DNA of 64,000 nucleotides, taken from assembly GCF_020080835.1 (NCBI RefSeq), contig NC_058158.1, positions 14,978,882-15,042,881 of the forward strand, written 5' to 3'. The notes under the pieces were generated by a model. It searched no databases. It worked only from the letters and a program-made list of their open reading frames with translations, and was not told where the DNA came from. The stretch is from Cotesia glomerata. Lineage: Eukaryota > Arthropoda > Insecta > Hymenoptera > Braconidae. Positions within the stretch are counted from its first letter, which is position 1. The number at the start of each line of letters is the position of its first letter. Shown here piece by piece: positions 1 to 10,514 of the stretch. A program made the translations under genes and the position numbers.

Positions 1-597
1 TTTTGAACGGCTTGATCGATTTCATCGTGGTTGGCGCCATTCGAAAGGGCTTGACCAAACTTAGATTTCGAATATACTTTGGTCCGATTCGGATCGGTAG
101 ATTTTGAAAAATCTAAAAAAAAATTTTTTCAAATGTGGTTTTTTTGGAATAACTTTTAAACGGCTTTATCGATTGATTCCAAAAACTAATCAACTCTTAA
201 CATCAAAAGACCACGTCGATTGCCGCCAGTCCTGTCAAAATCGGTTGACGAAAGAAAACCGAAAAAAGTGTTTTTTCGAAATCACTCCGAAATTCCTCGT
301 TTAATAAATTCATACTCAAAGATTCTTTATGGGGCTTCAAAAACTGCGTCGAATGCTGCCAATAGCGTGAAAATCGGTTCATTAATTCAAAAGTTATTGT
401 GGTTTGAAAATTCGAAAAATTGTGTTTTATTAAACTGCTGTTAGAGTTTTGAGCTCGGAGAGCTCAAATGACACAAAGCATATTTTTTAGCTCGAAGAGC
501 TCAAAAACGTAATGTGTAATTTTGAGCGCTTAAGTACAAAATGAGCGGGAAGTTGCAGGGATGGCCTTCAGGGTCAATCGTCGTCCTAATTTTTTTC
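1..597 (+). repeat. RF1 copy a (Helentron-like non-autonomous element), 5' part cut by window edge
   Basis: The piece starts just after the TG tract of the family (TTTTGAACGGCTTGATCG) and runs to the typical end, where GAGCGGGAAGTTGCAGGG is followed by a GGTCAA block and CCTAATTTTTT. Two short ORFs inside are chance frames. The same sequence recurs at 9680-10322, 12638-13210, 16000-16690 (inverted), 29231-30183 (inverted) and elsewhere. Class assignment is inferred from the inverted subterminal motif and T-run insertion. Confidence 0.75.
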
Positions 598-1267
598 TAG
601 TTCTTCTAATACAATCAAATTAATATTTTCTGCAAAAATTAAAAATAGATTCATTCATATGGGATTGAAAATAAAACGTTCCACCAAAATTTGAAAGTAA
701 TAGGTAAAGTATCGAAATGTTGAAATTAAGGTTGTTCGGACACTAATGCACTTGTAAAGATCAAAAGCTAATTTTTTGATGTTATAAATTGCTATCTCAT
801 ACGTCTAAATTAATTTTTTGGAATAGATCTGACAAAAGGTTATCGTTTAATAAATGATTAAAAATTTGAAATTTAACATGTAATCTGTCTTTCGCTAACA
901 CGAAGATTTCATGGTTTTTCTACACGTGAGCAGGCAACATATAGCTGAACTTGTGAAAAACATGTGCTTTCCAAATCCAAACCGCAAATAAACAGTGTTT
1001 GGGCTTGAGATTTAAGCCATCTACCGGATATCTGTGCAACTTAGATGCTAAACCGCCATCTATTAGGATTTTATAGAACTAACCGATAGATACACACTAA
1101 AGTCGTATAATAAACATTTAATTTGCAATAACAATTATTGAGATCAATAATTGAGATAAAAACTACCCTATCTTTTAAGTTGGACCAAATTACAGACGCT
1201 TACAAAATTTGACAAAAATTGGTTCAGTAGTTTCGGAACTTATCGCAAACATACAACGTGACACAAA

Positions 1268-1268
<1 letters not shown>
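598..1268. other. AT-rich stretch without recognisable gene
   Basis: No long reading frame, no RNA gene and no clear terminal repeats. Nothing here is repeated elsewhere in the window that I could see. Confidence 0.5.

Positions 1269-1347
<79 letters not shown>
1269..1347. repeat. (TA)n microsatellite
   Basis: About 39 uninterrupted TA units. It makes a chance reading frame of alternating I and Y codons, which is not a gene. Confidence 0.95.
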
Positions 1348-1350
<3 letters not shown>

Positions 1351-1354
1351 GCTC

Positions 1355-1750
1355 ATTCTGGAGTTACACTCATCGAGACTTTTCATTTGAGTACCCACAT
1401 CAATTTTTTATATATTTATATATGTTATAAATATGTATGTATGAAAAATATATAAAAATGCATGTGGGTACTCAAATGAAAGGTCTCGATGAGTATAATA
1501 TCAGTATAAGGTTATATCTTGAAAAATGTCAATAGTTAAGAAGAAACAAGCACATTCCTTTATTACTGACATTTTCAAAAATATAAGTTCATCCTAAAAT
1601 TATACTCACCGAGACCTTTCATTAGAGTCCCAACATGCATTATTGATATATTTGATATATATGACTTATAAGTACATATATCAAGTAGATATATAGGACA
1701 TATATAAAAAATGCATTTGTATACTCAAATGAAAGATCTCGATCAGCACA
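1355..1750. repeat. Inverted and tandemly repeated GGTACTCAAATGAAAG block
   Basis: The block around ATGAGTGTAACTCC at 1357-1412 reappears inverted at 1455-1500 (GTGGGTACTCAAATGAAAGG). A diverged second inverted pair lies at 1598-1650 and 1707-1745. The layout is two foldback units about 250 bp apart. Class unknown. Confidence 0.5.
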
Positions 1751-2074
1751 ACATCAGTAGAGCTCATATTTTAGAAAATGTGAATAATAAAGAAAAAATA
1801 GAGTAAGTAAACAAAATTCGAACGCTCTACGGCTAGAGTCAATTTGCTGTCAGATGTTTTTTTGAAAAATAATTTCATTCAAAATTAATATGAACTAATT
1901 AAATATAAAAAGTTATCTTTTTATATTACATCGTTTTAATAATCAGTACATCTTAATCCGAATTTTCCTTATTCTTAAATAAAATTGTTTCGAGTAAAAA
2001 AAAAATGGTGATGCGCTCGGGGCAGGGAGTCCGAACACACTATAACATTCAATTATGAATTACATTACTTTGAT
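1751..2074. other. No feature recognised
   Basis: AT-rich sequence with only short frames and no repeat structure that I can support. Confidence 0.4.
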
Positions 2075-2330
2075 TAAAATTAAATCGAATGATCAATGGG
2101 AAATTTCATCATTAAAAAAAACTTTTAATGGGTAAGGAAAATATTTATAATTGGAAAATTAAAATTAATGATTAATGAAAATATTTTTCATTAAAAAAAT
2201 AAATTCAATGGTCAACGAAAATTATTTCCATTTAAAAACTAGATTTAATCCTTAATGAAAATATTTTTCATTAATTAAATAAATTTAATGACCAATGAAA
2301 ATGCTAATGCATTAAGAAATTTAATGCATT
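2075..2330. repeat. Degenerate ~60-bp tandem repeat
   Basis: Four or so imperfect units share AATGAAAATATTTTTCATTAA followed by an AAAT-rich spacer (around 2160, 2210, 2260 and 2300). Non-coding and strongly diverged. Confidence 0.45.
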
Positions 2331-3029
2331 ATTTGCAACTCTGATCTGCGGTAAAATTTTTGCTGACACAAGAAGTTTTCTGATTTTAATAGTAAATATA
2401 TTTTAGCGTAATTTCAAGCAGTGTAACGCTGAATTTATTTTACTGACTGTTTTGCAAGTATGAACATTCCAGGATAGATTATAGGATAGATGTAATCCTA
2501 AACACTTGGCCGACTCCGTATCAAAAGACTCGATAGAGTCTGGCGCCAAGTTCCGTTCTCAAGCCAGACTACCGAGTGTGTATATACCGTAAGCAGAACG
2601 GTTTTTTGAGGTTACAAATTTTTTTTCAAATTTATTTTGATTTTTTTTTTATATGATATTTTATAATAGTAGCTCATGCTTTTTATTACGCGTATAACTT
2701 GATTATTATCAATTATCTTTATAATTTCTATTTAAAATTATTAAAAATAATCAGCACAAACTATAGCGACCCAGATTTTTAGATTTTAACTGTTTTCTTA
2801 TGTAAAAAGCGGACGGCCAGAGACTAAATAATATAAGGATGCATGCTAATCTTATAATAGATGGGAAACTACAGTGAAAAAAAGATATTTGACAGCTTGC
2901 AATTACACACGCCAGGCGGCGCAAGAATAACTTTTACATGAACTATAGCTTAAAGGGGATAGTTTGCCACCCGAAATGTATTAAATTAAAATTGTCAATT
3001 TTTATTATAATTACAAAAAATACTGAAAT
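2331..3029. other. No feature recognised
   Basis: No reading frame of note and no clear repeat. A short inverted motif (GACTCGATAGAGTC) lies near 2530 and is probably fortuitous. Confidence 0.4.
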
Positions 3030-3942
3030 CCGAACAAAAACAGTTTCACTGTAAAAAAATCACGCCAAGTCCACGTTCATAAGACTATTAAGAAAAAAAT
3101 TTTATTTCTTTACAAAAAGATATAAAATAAAAAATTAAAAAATCCAAATAACCGATATGGTTGTATATGATTTTCGGAAATTAAAAAAAATTTTGTTATA
3201 AATTTAAAAATTAAAAAAAACAATTTTGGAACGTACTTGGTGTGCGTCATTGTGTACTTCAATTTTTTTTAGAAGTCCTAGTAGATAGATTTTAGGAATT
3301 TCATAAAAAGTGAAATTTTTTGTAACCAGGCACACTAAATACGTTCCAAAATTGTTTCTTTTAATTTTTAAATTTACAACAAAATTTTTTTTAATTTCCG
3401 AAAATCATATACAGAAAAACCTGTACAAATGACCACCTTTGTTATATGACCACCTCTCTATATTGACCAGTATCTCTAGGAACCGGCTTAATTACGCTTA
3501 CATTACCCATATTAATACCTCTCTAATCTGACCACCTCTCTTTACTGACCACCTGCCTAATGTGACCTCTATTTTAAAAATATTCGAACTTCAATTGACC
3601 TTTGTACATTGACCAGCTCCTCCCTCTCTCTCATTTTTCACATTATCTATGAATCTTCTTTTTCAATTTTCGTAAAAATTAATAATTTTATTTTTACCCG
3701 GGCAAAATTTTTACCCACTTTTCATTCTCTGTACATTGACCACCTGCATACAATGACCACTCTTATTGAGAACCGTAAGTGGTCGGTGTACACAGGTTTT
3801 ACTGTACAACCATATCGGTTACTTGGATTTTTTAATTTTTTATTTTATATCTTTTTGTAAAGAAATAAAATTTTTTTTTCTTAATAGTCTTATGAACGTA
3901 GACTTGGCGTGATTTTTTTACAGTGAAACTGTTTTTGTTCGG
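3030..3942. mobile_element. Foldback DNA element with ~220-bp inverted arms
   Basis: The left arm (3030-3250, beginning CCGAACAAAAACAGTTTCAC) is matched in reverse complement by 3315-3410 plus 3807-3942. The right arm is split by the pogo-like MITE at 3412-3804. A central loop of roughly 65 bp has no coding potential. It is a non-autonomous foldback element of unknown superfamily. Confidence 0.75.
3412..3804. mobile_element. Pogo/Tigger-like MITE, 393 bp, TA target duplication
   Basis: Termini are CAGAAAAACCTGTACA on the left and TGTACACAGGTTTTACTG on the right, flanked by TA on both sides. CAGT-A-AACCTGT-type inverted repeats with TA duplication are typical of the pogo branch of Tc1/mariner. 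The intact left arm of the surrounding foldback (3030-3250) gives the unoccupied site with one TA, so both ends are exact. TGACCACCT-like motifs recur inside. The one frame inside is not transposase-like. Confidence 0.8.
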
Positions 3943-4257
3943 TATGGAATTACCGTACATGGGTTACTTCACCGCATTACGATAAGGAAGCTTACCTTCT
4001 CATCATCAGTAGTATTTTTCAAATATTTGTTGTTCTAAAAATGAGGCTTCTCTGATATATAAAGATCTGCAACCCATCTTGTTCAATTATCTAATATTTA
4101 AGAAATTTTTTCTGAAAAAAAAAAAAACTTGATTAAATAAATTTTTTCCTTTATTTTATTACCGATAATTCAGATATTACACGATAAGTTTCTGTATTAA
4201 ACTATAGTTTTCTATTTTACCCATTGTGAAATATTCAACAGATCAATACGAGCTTTA
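3943..4257. other. No feature recognised
   Basis: AT-rich spacer with a homopolymer A run near 4120. No coding or repeat structure seen. Confidence 0.4.
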
Positions 4258-4607
4258 TCCCTGATAGTAACCTCGAAAGAAACTTACCGTCAATTTACTG
4301 CCGCAATTTGAAGCCAATTTGACGGAAAGAGTTGGAAAAACAAACAGTTTCAGTTAAGTTACCTATAAGTTACTCTGTCATTTGACGTCAAGAATCGCTG
4401 TGCAAGTATTCTAGTCAAGTTGTAGTAAAGTTGAAAGGAAATTTAGCTACAAGTTTGATTGTTAACTTGTATTTAAATTGCGGCGGTAAATTTTTGTCAA
4501 TTTGCTTACAACTGTTATTCAGCGAAGAAATACCGCAAACTTGATGTTAAGGTAACTGTAACTGCGGAAAGTCAACTACTTTCTAAGAAAGTGCTAGCTA
4601 TCAGGGA
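4258..4607. mobile_element. MITE with TCCCTGATAG terminal inverted repeats
   Basis: TCCCTGATAG at 4258-4267 faces CTATCAGGGA at 4598-4607. The 350 bp between have no coding potential. I could not define a target duplication, so class is open. Confidence 0.45.
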
Positions 4608-4728
4608 TCACTTAAATTTTGGTTAAAAATTGATATTAATTTGCAGAGTAGCACAGTATCAACAAAAAAATATATGCACACTGTGATTAAGGGATTACAT
4701 GGGATTTATGGTTTCAAGAATCGATTTT

Positions 4729-4883
4729 TAACTTCCCGCTAAGAGAATCGAAGATTTTCAAAAATCGGGAAGTTCTTGTTTTCACCCCGTTTTGCAAAAT
4801 TCGAGTTCTCATCAGATCTCGACATGTTAAGGTCATAGGAACTCTCACGATGTTGTCACTGTGTGTATGCGTGTGTGTATGTA

Positions 4884-4964
<81 letters not shown>

Positions 4965-5216
4965 TATATTTTTTGATTGACTGAACCGATCGGAACCTAC
5001 CAAACGGAAATTTTGAAAAATCTCAAAAAAACTAAAAAAATTTTTTTTTTAAGTGGTTTTTTTTGGAATAAGTTATAAACGGCTTTATCGATCAACTCTA
5101 CAAACTAATCCACTTTTAAGCTTGAAAAACCACATCGATCGCCGCTAATCCAGTCAAAATCAGTTGATTCGTTCGAGAGATATCGTTAACGAAAGAAAAC
5201 CGAAAAAAGTGCTTCT
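4729..5216 (+). repeat. RF1 copy b, internally deleted
   Basis: It begins with the family's terminal hairpin (AACTTCCCG ... CGGGAAGTT around AAAATCGAAGATTTT), reads through a (TG)n tract at about 4883-4960 and into the GACTGAACCGATCGG block, then stops where the next RF1 head begins at 5217. The distal third is missing. Confidence 0.7.
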
Positions 5217-5375
5217 TAACTTCCCGCTGAGAAAATCGAAGATTTTCAGAAATTGGGAAGTTATTAGTTTTACCCCATTTTGCAAAAATCGAGTTTTCAT
5301 CAGATCTTGACGTTTGAAGGTTACAGGAAGCTTCCCTGACTACTCCCGCGAGGTTGTCACTATGTCTGTATGTAT

Positions 5376-6182
5376 TGAAACACTAAATTTTTGCTTAATT
5401 TAAAAATTTAATTATTTAGACCATTAGACCTCGCGGATAAGAAAATAATCGTCTAAACTTCTAAAAAGTAGAATTTGCTGCTCTGGAATATTCCGCTTCC
5501 GTGAACCAATGAATGTCTTTGTCTTCGAATTATTTTATTAATTCTGGACAGAAGTTCTCACGCGTGCCAGTTAATTTATTTTACCTACTTACAATATTAA
5601 CTGCGGAGATTATTCTGCCGCCTTGAATGACCCTATTGATTGAATATAGATAGTCGTAGTAAATAGATAGATAAATAGTGGTAGTTTAGTAATAGTGTAT
5701 AGCGGTGATAACAATAAACTTAACTTTATTACACAAAATAAGCACTTTTAATATAAACTTGTGGTATTTCGGTAACGTAACAAAATAGAATATTTGTAAC
5801 ACTAGAATGAATATTATTTAATATTAGAAAATAATAGCGAATTAGTGGCAGATTATGGTGAATAGTAACTTAATAGTAGTAAAAAAGAATATTAGATTAA
5901 TAAGTAGTAAGTTTTATAAATTTTGGTGAGTAATCACCTAATAGTGGTAATAAAGGTATAGTAGTAAATTGACCAAGAGATATCTAACGTGATGGTTGAC
6001 ATCGGGGGATAGATCGAAGTGTCGATCAATGCTCAGGTTTTGAGGTTCGTAGCTGATTTCCCCCTCCTCGTGTCGTCCTGGACGTCACGGTAGCTACACA
6101 TTAATTTAGCGAGTGTCAGTAACGAAAATTTCGGGTGGTAGTTCGCTAGGCTGATAAAGTCGGGACATTTTGTAGTGTCTCA
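5376..6182. mobile_element. Solo LTR, 807 bp, 4-bp target duplication GTAT
   Basis: Ends TGAAACACT and AGTGTCTCA are imperfect inverted repeats with the 5'-TG...CA-3' rule. GTAT precedes the left end (5372-5375) and follows the right end (6183-6186). No gag or pol sequence is present, so this is a recombined solo LTR. It lies in the TG/TGTA microsatellite of an RF1 copy. A 4-bp duplication fits Ty3/gypsy-type integration, but family is not established. Confidence 0.65.
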
Positions 6183-6202
6183 GTATATGTGTGTGTGTGT
6201 GT

Positions 6203-7317
6203 GTTTTTAAGGGGGGGGGGAATCCCTTTCATGGATTCTAGGCATAGCTGTCTGGCCTGAATATGTGGCGACTCGACGCAGCGTCATACTACAACTCGAC
6301 GCTAACGCCCCTACCCACTAAACCCTAAACCCCTTTCCTCTTTCCTCTAATCTCTCATGGGAACCGCCGTTAGGCATTACTTCGTGGGGGGAGGATATAG
6401 CTACTGCTCTTCCTTCTGGTAGCTAAGGTGTTATTTTACCTTTCTTCTAGTTGTTGTCATTTGCTCTTCTTCTTTCGATGAAACGCAAGTCTATGAGGAC
6501 TTCTGTTGCAAATGTGCTGATGGCGTTCCAGGAGGCTCTTGATGACAACATTGCTTCTATTACTGTCTCTGGTTGAATCTTCTGGTGTAGGATACTCTCG
6601 AGTGGATCACGCTGTGGATTAAATCGTGGACACTCAAAGAAAACATGCTCCGAATTTTCAATTACTCCTGGGCAGGACGGGCACTCTGGGGAATTATCGT
6701 GTTGAAAATGGTGTAGATAAACCATTGTCAAGTGGTTGATACCTTTCGATGGTAAAGGTTCCGTCTTTCTTCAGCTAGAACTCTGAGGGGCAGAGTTCCG
6801 GAAATGACACACACTGCTTCTTCGGATACTGTGCGGAAGGCGCTTGCAACTCGTAGGGCACTCATACGACAGATTAGTCCTATCTTTCTCCATGTATCTT
6901 GCTTCTCTAGTGCGTCAGCCCAAATGGATATTTCATAGGTGAGCACCGATGTGACTACCGATGACAATAATAGCCTTCTACTCTGCTTTGGGCTTCCGAC
7001 GTTCGGCATCAATCGTGCGAGACTAGCTCTCACTACTGATGCTTTAGTACCGACGTGTTCCACTTGCTGCTTGAAGTTGAGTCGAGCGTCAAGCATCACT
7101 CGCAGATATCGTATATAAGGTTGTGATGTTATTTCTTGTTCTCCAACATTCAGCTTGATGGTCTCTATCACTTTTCTGCTAATAATAAGCACTGCTTCGG
7201 TTTCGTGTTTAGCCAGTTGGAGGTTTACTGCATCCATCCATCGGTTAACTCGCTCAAATGTGATGTCAAACAAGTTGCGAATTTCGCAATCACTACGGCT
7301 ACATCGTCCGCGTATGC
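6203..7317 (-). pseudogene. R1-clade LINE copy A, 3' part (RT end, C-terminal domain, 3' UTR)
   Basis: Read on the minus strand, the sequence enters at the catalytic YADDVA box of a reverse transcriptase (about 7310), continues through FERVNRWMDAVNL and RYLRVMLDARLNFKQQ, and reaches a C-terminal zinc knuckle CPSCPGVIENSEHVFFEC (about 6650-6700). The 3' UTR ends in a C run and a few A residues directly against (TG)n at 6186-6202. The copy is broken: a frame change lies near 6728, and everything upstream of the YADD box is replaced by RF1 sequence. It retains the segment deleted in copies B and C, so it represents a different source element. R1-clade membership is known from motif order; coordinates of the UTR are approximate. 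Confidence 0.75.
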
Positions 7318-8275
7318 TCTATGAAACTTCTATCAGACTTTTGAGCAAAATATCACATAAATTATATTCTGAGTTCAAAAATCTCAAAAACGTCGTAAGT
7401 ACAATTTTAAGCGCCCAGGTATAGAATTAGTGGGAAGTTGCAGGGATGGCCTTTAGGGTGAACCGTTTTACTAATTTTTTTCACATCACTTCGACATTTC
7501 CTTCCGGATCGTTTTTGATGAAATAGAATATTTTTTAGAGCTCAAAAAACCGCTTCGATCGCCGCCAAGAACGTAAAAATCGGTTGATTGGTTCGCGAGA
7601 TATCCTCGATAAAATATTTGGAAACAAGTATTTGCTTTACATAACTACGACATTTTTTGGAATAATTTTCAAACGGCTTTACCGATCGATTTCGAAAACA
7701 AATTAGCTCTTAATATAAAAAAATTACGTCGATCGCTGCCGATCCGGTCAAAATCGGTTCATTCGTTCGTGAGTTATCGTTGACGAAAGAAAACCAATAA
7801 AAGCGTTTTTTCGGAATTACTCCGAAATTCCCGGTTCGATCAAATTAAACTTACAAATTCTTCATGAGGCTTAAAAAATTGCGTCGATTGCTGCCAACTG
7901 CGTGAAAATCAATTGATTCATTCAAAAGTTATTGTGGTTTAAAAATTTAAAAAATAGTGTTCTATGAAACTTCTATCAGAGACTTTCGAGTTCGAAGAGC
8001 TAAAAAGCTTAGAAAAGCTATCTCTTTAAGCTCAGAGAGCTCAAAATAGAACATAAAATGTATTTTGTAGCTCGGAAAGCTCAAAAACATCATTAGTTCT
8101 ATTTTAAGCACCTAGGTATGAAATTAGCGAGAAGTTGCACGGATTGGCTTCAGGGTCTACCGTTCTTCTAGTTTTTTAACTTCCCACTAAGAAAATCGAA
8201 GATTTTTGAAAAATCGGGAAGTTATTGTTTTCACCCCGTTTTGCAAAAATCGAGGTTTCAACAGATCTTGACGTT
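7318..8275 (+). repeat. RF1 fragments nested inside LINE copy A
   Basis: There are three abutting RF1 pieces. A distal end at 7318-7480 ends in ACTAATTTTTTT. A longer internal-to-distal piece follows at 7481-8176. A new head with AACTTCCCACTAAG starts at 8177 and stops near 8275. They separate the EN and RT parts of LINE copy A. Confidence 0.65.
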
Positions 8276-8515
8276 TTGAAGCTCTAACCTGTACAAAAAA
8301 AATTTTGGTTCCTGATGAATTTCCAGATGAAGTTCAGATTGTGAAACATATATGAATTTCATTATGAAATTCAGCTGGAATTCCAGCTGACTCATGATGA
8401 ATTTCGAAATATTATTTTGCATATTGTGTTCTTCTACTCCAAAAAATTTATTCAGATAGAAGTTTGAGTATCGTAAATGATGAGTCAGTGTAAATAAGAT
8501 TAATAATTCGATCAT
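8276..8515. other. Short unassigned segment between RF1 and LINE copy A
   Basis: AT-rich, with repeated TGATGAATTTC-like motifs near 8310 and 8396. An 85-codon minus frame here has no recognisable domain. Confidence 0.35.
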
Positions 8516-9007
8516 GTTGGCGGTCCTTGGAGTCGCCCACGAAATGTCGAGGATGGACTCTTGGTATCCTGGTCTTCTAAAGGTCGTGGTGCTCCCGGTG
8601 TTCAGAACTATGAGGTCAAGTCTAGCCGTGACGTCAGCGACCTCGTTACCTCTGGTGTCGGAGAAAGCAGCGCCCGACTCAGCCGATTAAGCGTTGAAGT
8701 CTCCGGCTACGATGACTTCGCCGTTGAACTTAGTGACCGTGTCTTCTATATTTGCCAGTTTCTGTCGGAACACACTAATCCCTTCGTTAGGTGAGAGATA
8801 GACGCTCATGAAGTAGGTTGTGGGGGTTTGAATCCAGACAAAACCTGCTCCACTTCCGCTGTTGTTGACGGTAACGTTCTTTGTGTTCACAATCCAAATT
8901 GCTGCCGTATTGTCCTTTCCTTGCTGTGATAATTTTTTAGGAGTGACCAAAGATGGCTGTGGTTTTTTGGTCAGACTCGGAGTTGTTTGGGTCGTTGAGG
9001 CCGACAT
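8516..9007 (-). pseudogene. R1-clade LINE copy A, endonuclease domain fragment
   Basis: The minus-strand product contains AGFVWIQ, YLSPNE and EVIVAGDFNA, the second catalytic block of the apurinic-type endonuclease of R1-clade LINEs. The codon after DFNA is a TAA stop (about 8684) where K is usual. Downstream the same frame still reads RGNEVADVTARLDL, FRRPGYQES and DISWATP, so the domain continues to 8516 before RF1 cuts it off. The enzyme normally nicks the target DNA for target-primed reverse transcription. This endonuclease differs clearly from that of LINE copy C, so the two belong to different subfamilies. Confidence 0.7.
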
Positions 9008-9029
9008 GCCTAGTGATTTGTTGGCTCAC

Positions 9030-9600
9030 CTATATGCTGTAATGATAGATGTAACCAATTTTCAAATCTCATAATAGAGATTCTTCTTGTCTTTTATAAA
9101 CTCGGCTAACTCTTCAATCTTGATGCCGAGCCTCTCCATTGGTGATTGTTGGCCTGTAACGGTCGGTACAGAGTCTATTCTTCTTCGGTAGGTTTGATTA
9201 GTGACAGGAGCAGAAGGTCCTCCACTTTTTGGAGGAATGTTGCTCAGCTGTCCGTAATCTGCCATCTGGGCTGATTTCAGACTCTCTGTAACCTTGCTAG
9301 CATTGCTAGACAGCAGAGCCATGGGGTCTACTCTGCTGTTCAAACGGTCGCTTGATAACGACGAGTTCAGGCCCGTTTGCACGCCTTCCCTCGCCGGCAC
9401 TGAGGTATCCCCCCTCTGCACCGTAGACGATGTTTGAAATTGATCTGGCATTTTCATATCATCTTTTGCTAGGTTTTGGTCCACCCCGAGTATTCTATTT
9501 CCTCGGTACCCGACGCATCTAACGTGTAGATATGCCGGGCATTCCCCTATCCGCCACCTGGGGAGGTGCCCGATGCGGGACCCAGCAAACCCGACACGAA
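9030..9600 (-). pseudogene. R1-clade LINE copy A, 5' UTR and ORF1 start
   Basis: The minus strand starts right at the (AC)n tract with a GC-rich leader containing CACCTCCCCAGGTGGCGG (about 9560), which resembles the leaders of R1-clade elements. A frame then opens near 9450 (MPDQFQTSSTV) and ends at 9062 with KDKKNLYYEI. The product is low in recognisable motifs and much shorter than a normal ORF1; the CCHC knuckles are missing. The junction of the leader with the microsatellite suggests that the true 5' end is preserved. Confidence 0.5.
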
Positions 9601-9607
9601 AGTGTGT

Positions 9608-9657
<50 letters not shown>

Positions 9658-9675
9658 GTGTGTGTGTGTGTGTGT
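9601..9675. repeat. (TG)n microsatellite
   Basis: About 35 TG units with TATG and TGCG interruptions. It is the central tract of RF1 copy c and the 5' flank of LINE copy A. Translated repeats of C/V or T/H here are not genes. Confidence 0.9.
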
Positions 9676-10483
9676 TGTTGGTATGTGACCCTCTTATAAC
9701 TTTTGAACGGCTTGACCGATTTCTTCGCGGTTGGCGCCATTCAAAAGGGCATGACCACACTTAGATTTCGAATATACATTTGGACCGATTCGAACCGATA
9801 GATTTTGAGAAATCTCAAAAAAACTACAAAAAAAAATTTTTTGAATTGTGGTTATTTTTCAATAACTTTTAAACGGCTCTACCGATCAATTCCAAAAACT
9901 AATCAGCTCTTAACATCAAAAAGCCACGTCGATCGCCGCCAGACCGGTTGGTTGATTCGCTCGTGAGTTATCGTTGTCGAAAGAAAACCGAAAAAGGGTT
10001 ATTTCGGAATTACTCCAAAATTCCTTGTTCGATCAATTTATACTTAAAGCTTCTTTATGAGGCTTCAAAAACTGCGTCGAACGCTGCCACCGCATGAAAA
10101 TCGGTTCATTCATTCAAAAGTTATTGCGATTTCAAAATTCGAAAAGTTGTGTTTTATTAAACTGCTATTAGAGTTTTGAGCTCGAAGAGCTCAAAATGAC
10201 ATAAAAATCATATATTGAGCTTGAAAAGCTCAAAAACGTAATGTGTAATTTTGAGCGCTTGAGTACAAAATGAGCGGGAAGTTGCAGGGATAGCCTTTAG
10301 GGTCAACCGTCGTCCTAATTTATAACTTCCTGCTAAGAAAATCGAAGATTTTTGGAAAATCGGAAAGTTATTGTTTTCACCCCGTTTTGCAAAAATCGAG
10401 GTTTCAACAGATCTCGACGTTTTGAAGCCCTAAGAAGCTTTCCCGACTATTTTCACGATGATGTCCGTACGTCAGTATGTATG

Positions 10484-10497
<14 letters not shown>

Positions 10498-10514
<17 letters not shown>

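Larger units (their letters stand above)
5217..10322 (+). repeat. RF1 copy c, split by a solo LTR and an R1-like LINE
   Basis: The RF1 head is at 5217-5375. The central TG tract is interrupted first by a solo LTR (5376-6182) and then by an R1-like LINE (6203-9600). The distal half resumes at 9676 after (TG)n and ends with CGTCCTAATTT at 10322. The pieces join in RF1 order, which is why I read them as one element with nested insertions. Confidence 0.65.

Noticed and set aside
9519..9764. Frames rich in TH or CV repeats across TG tracts (also 16607-17006, 29882-30082, 4880-4960)
   Set aside because: Translated microsatellite, not protein.
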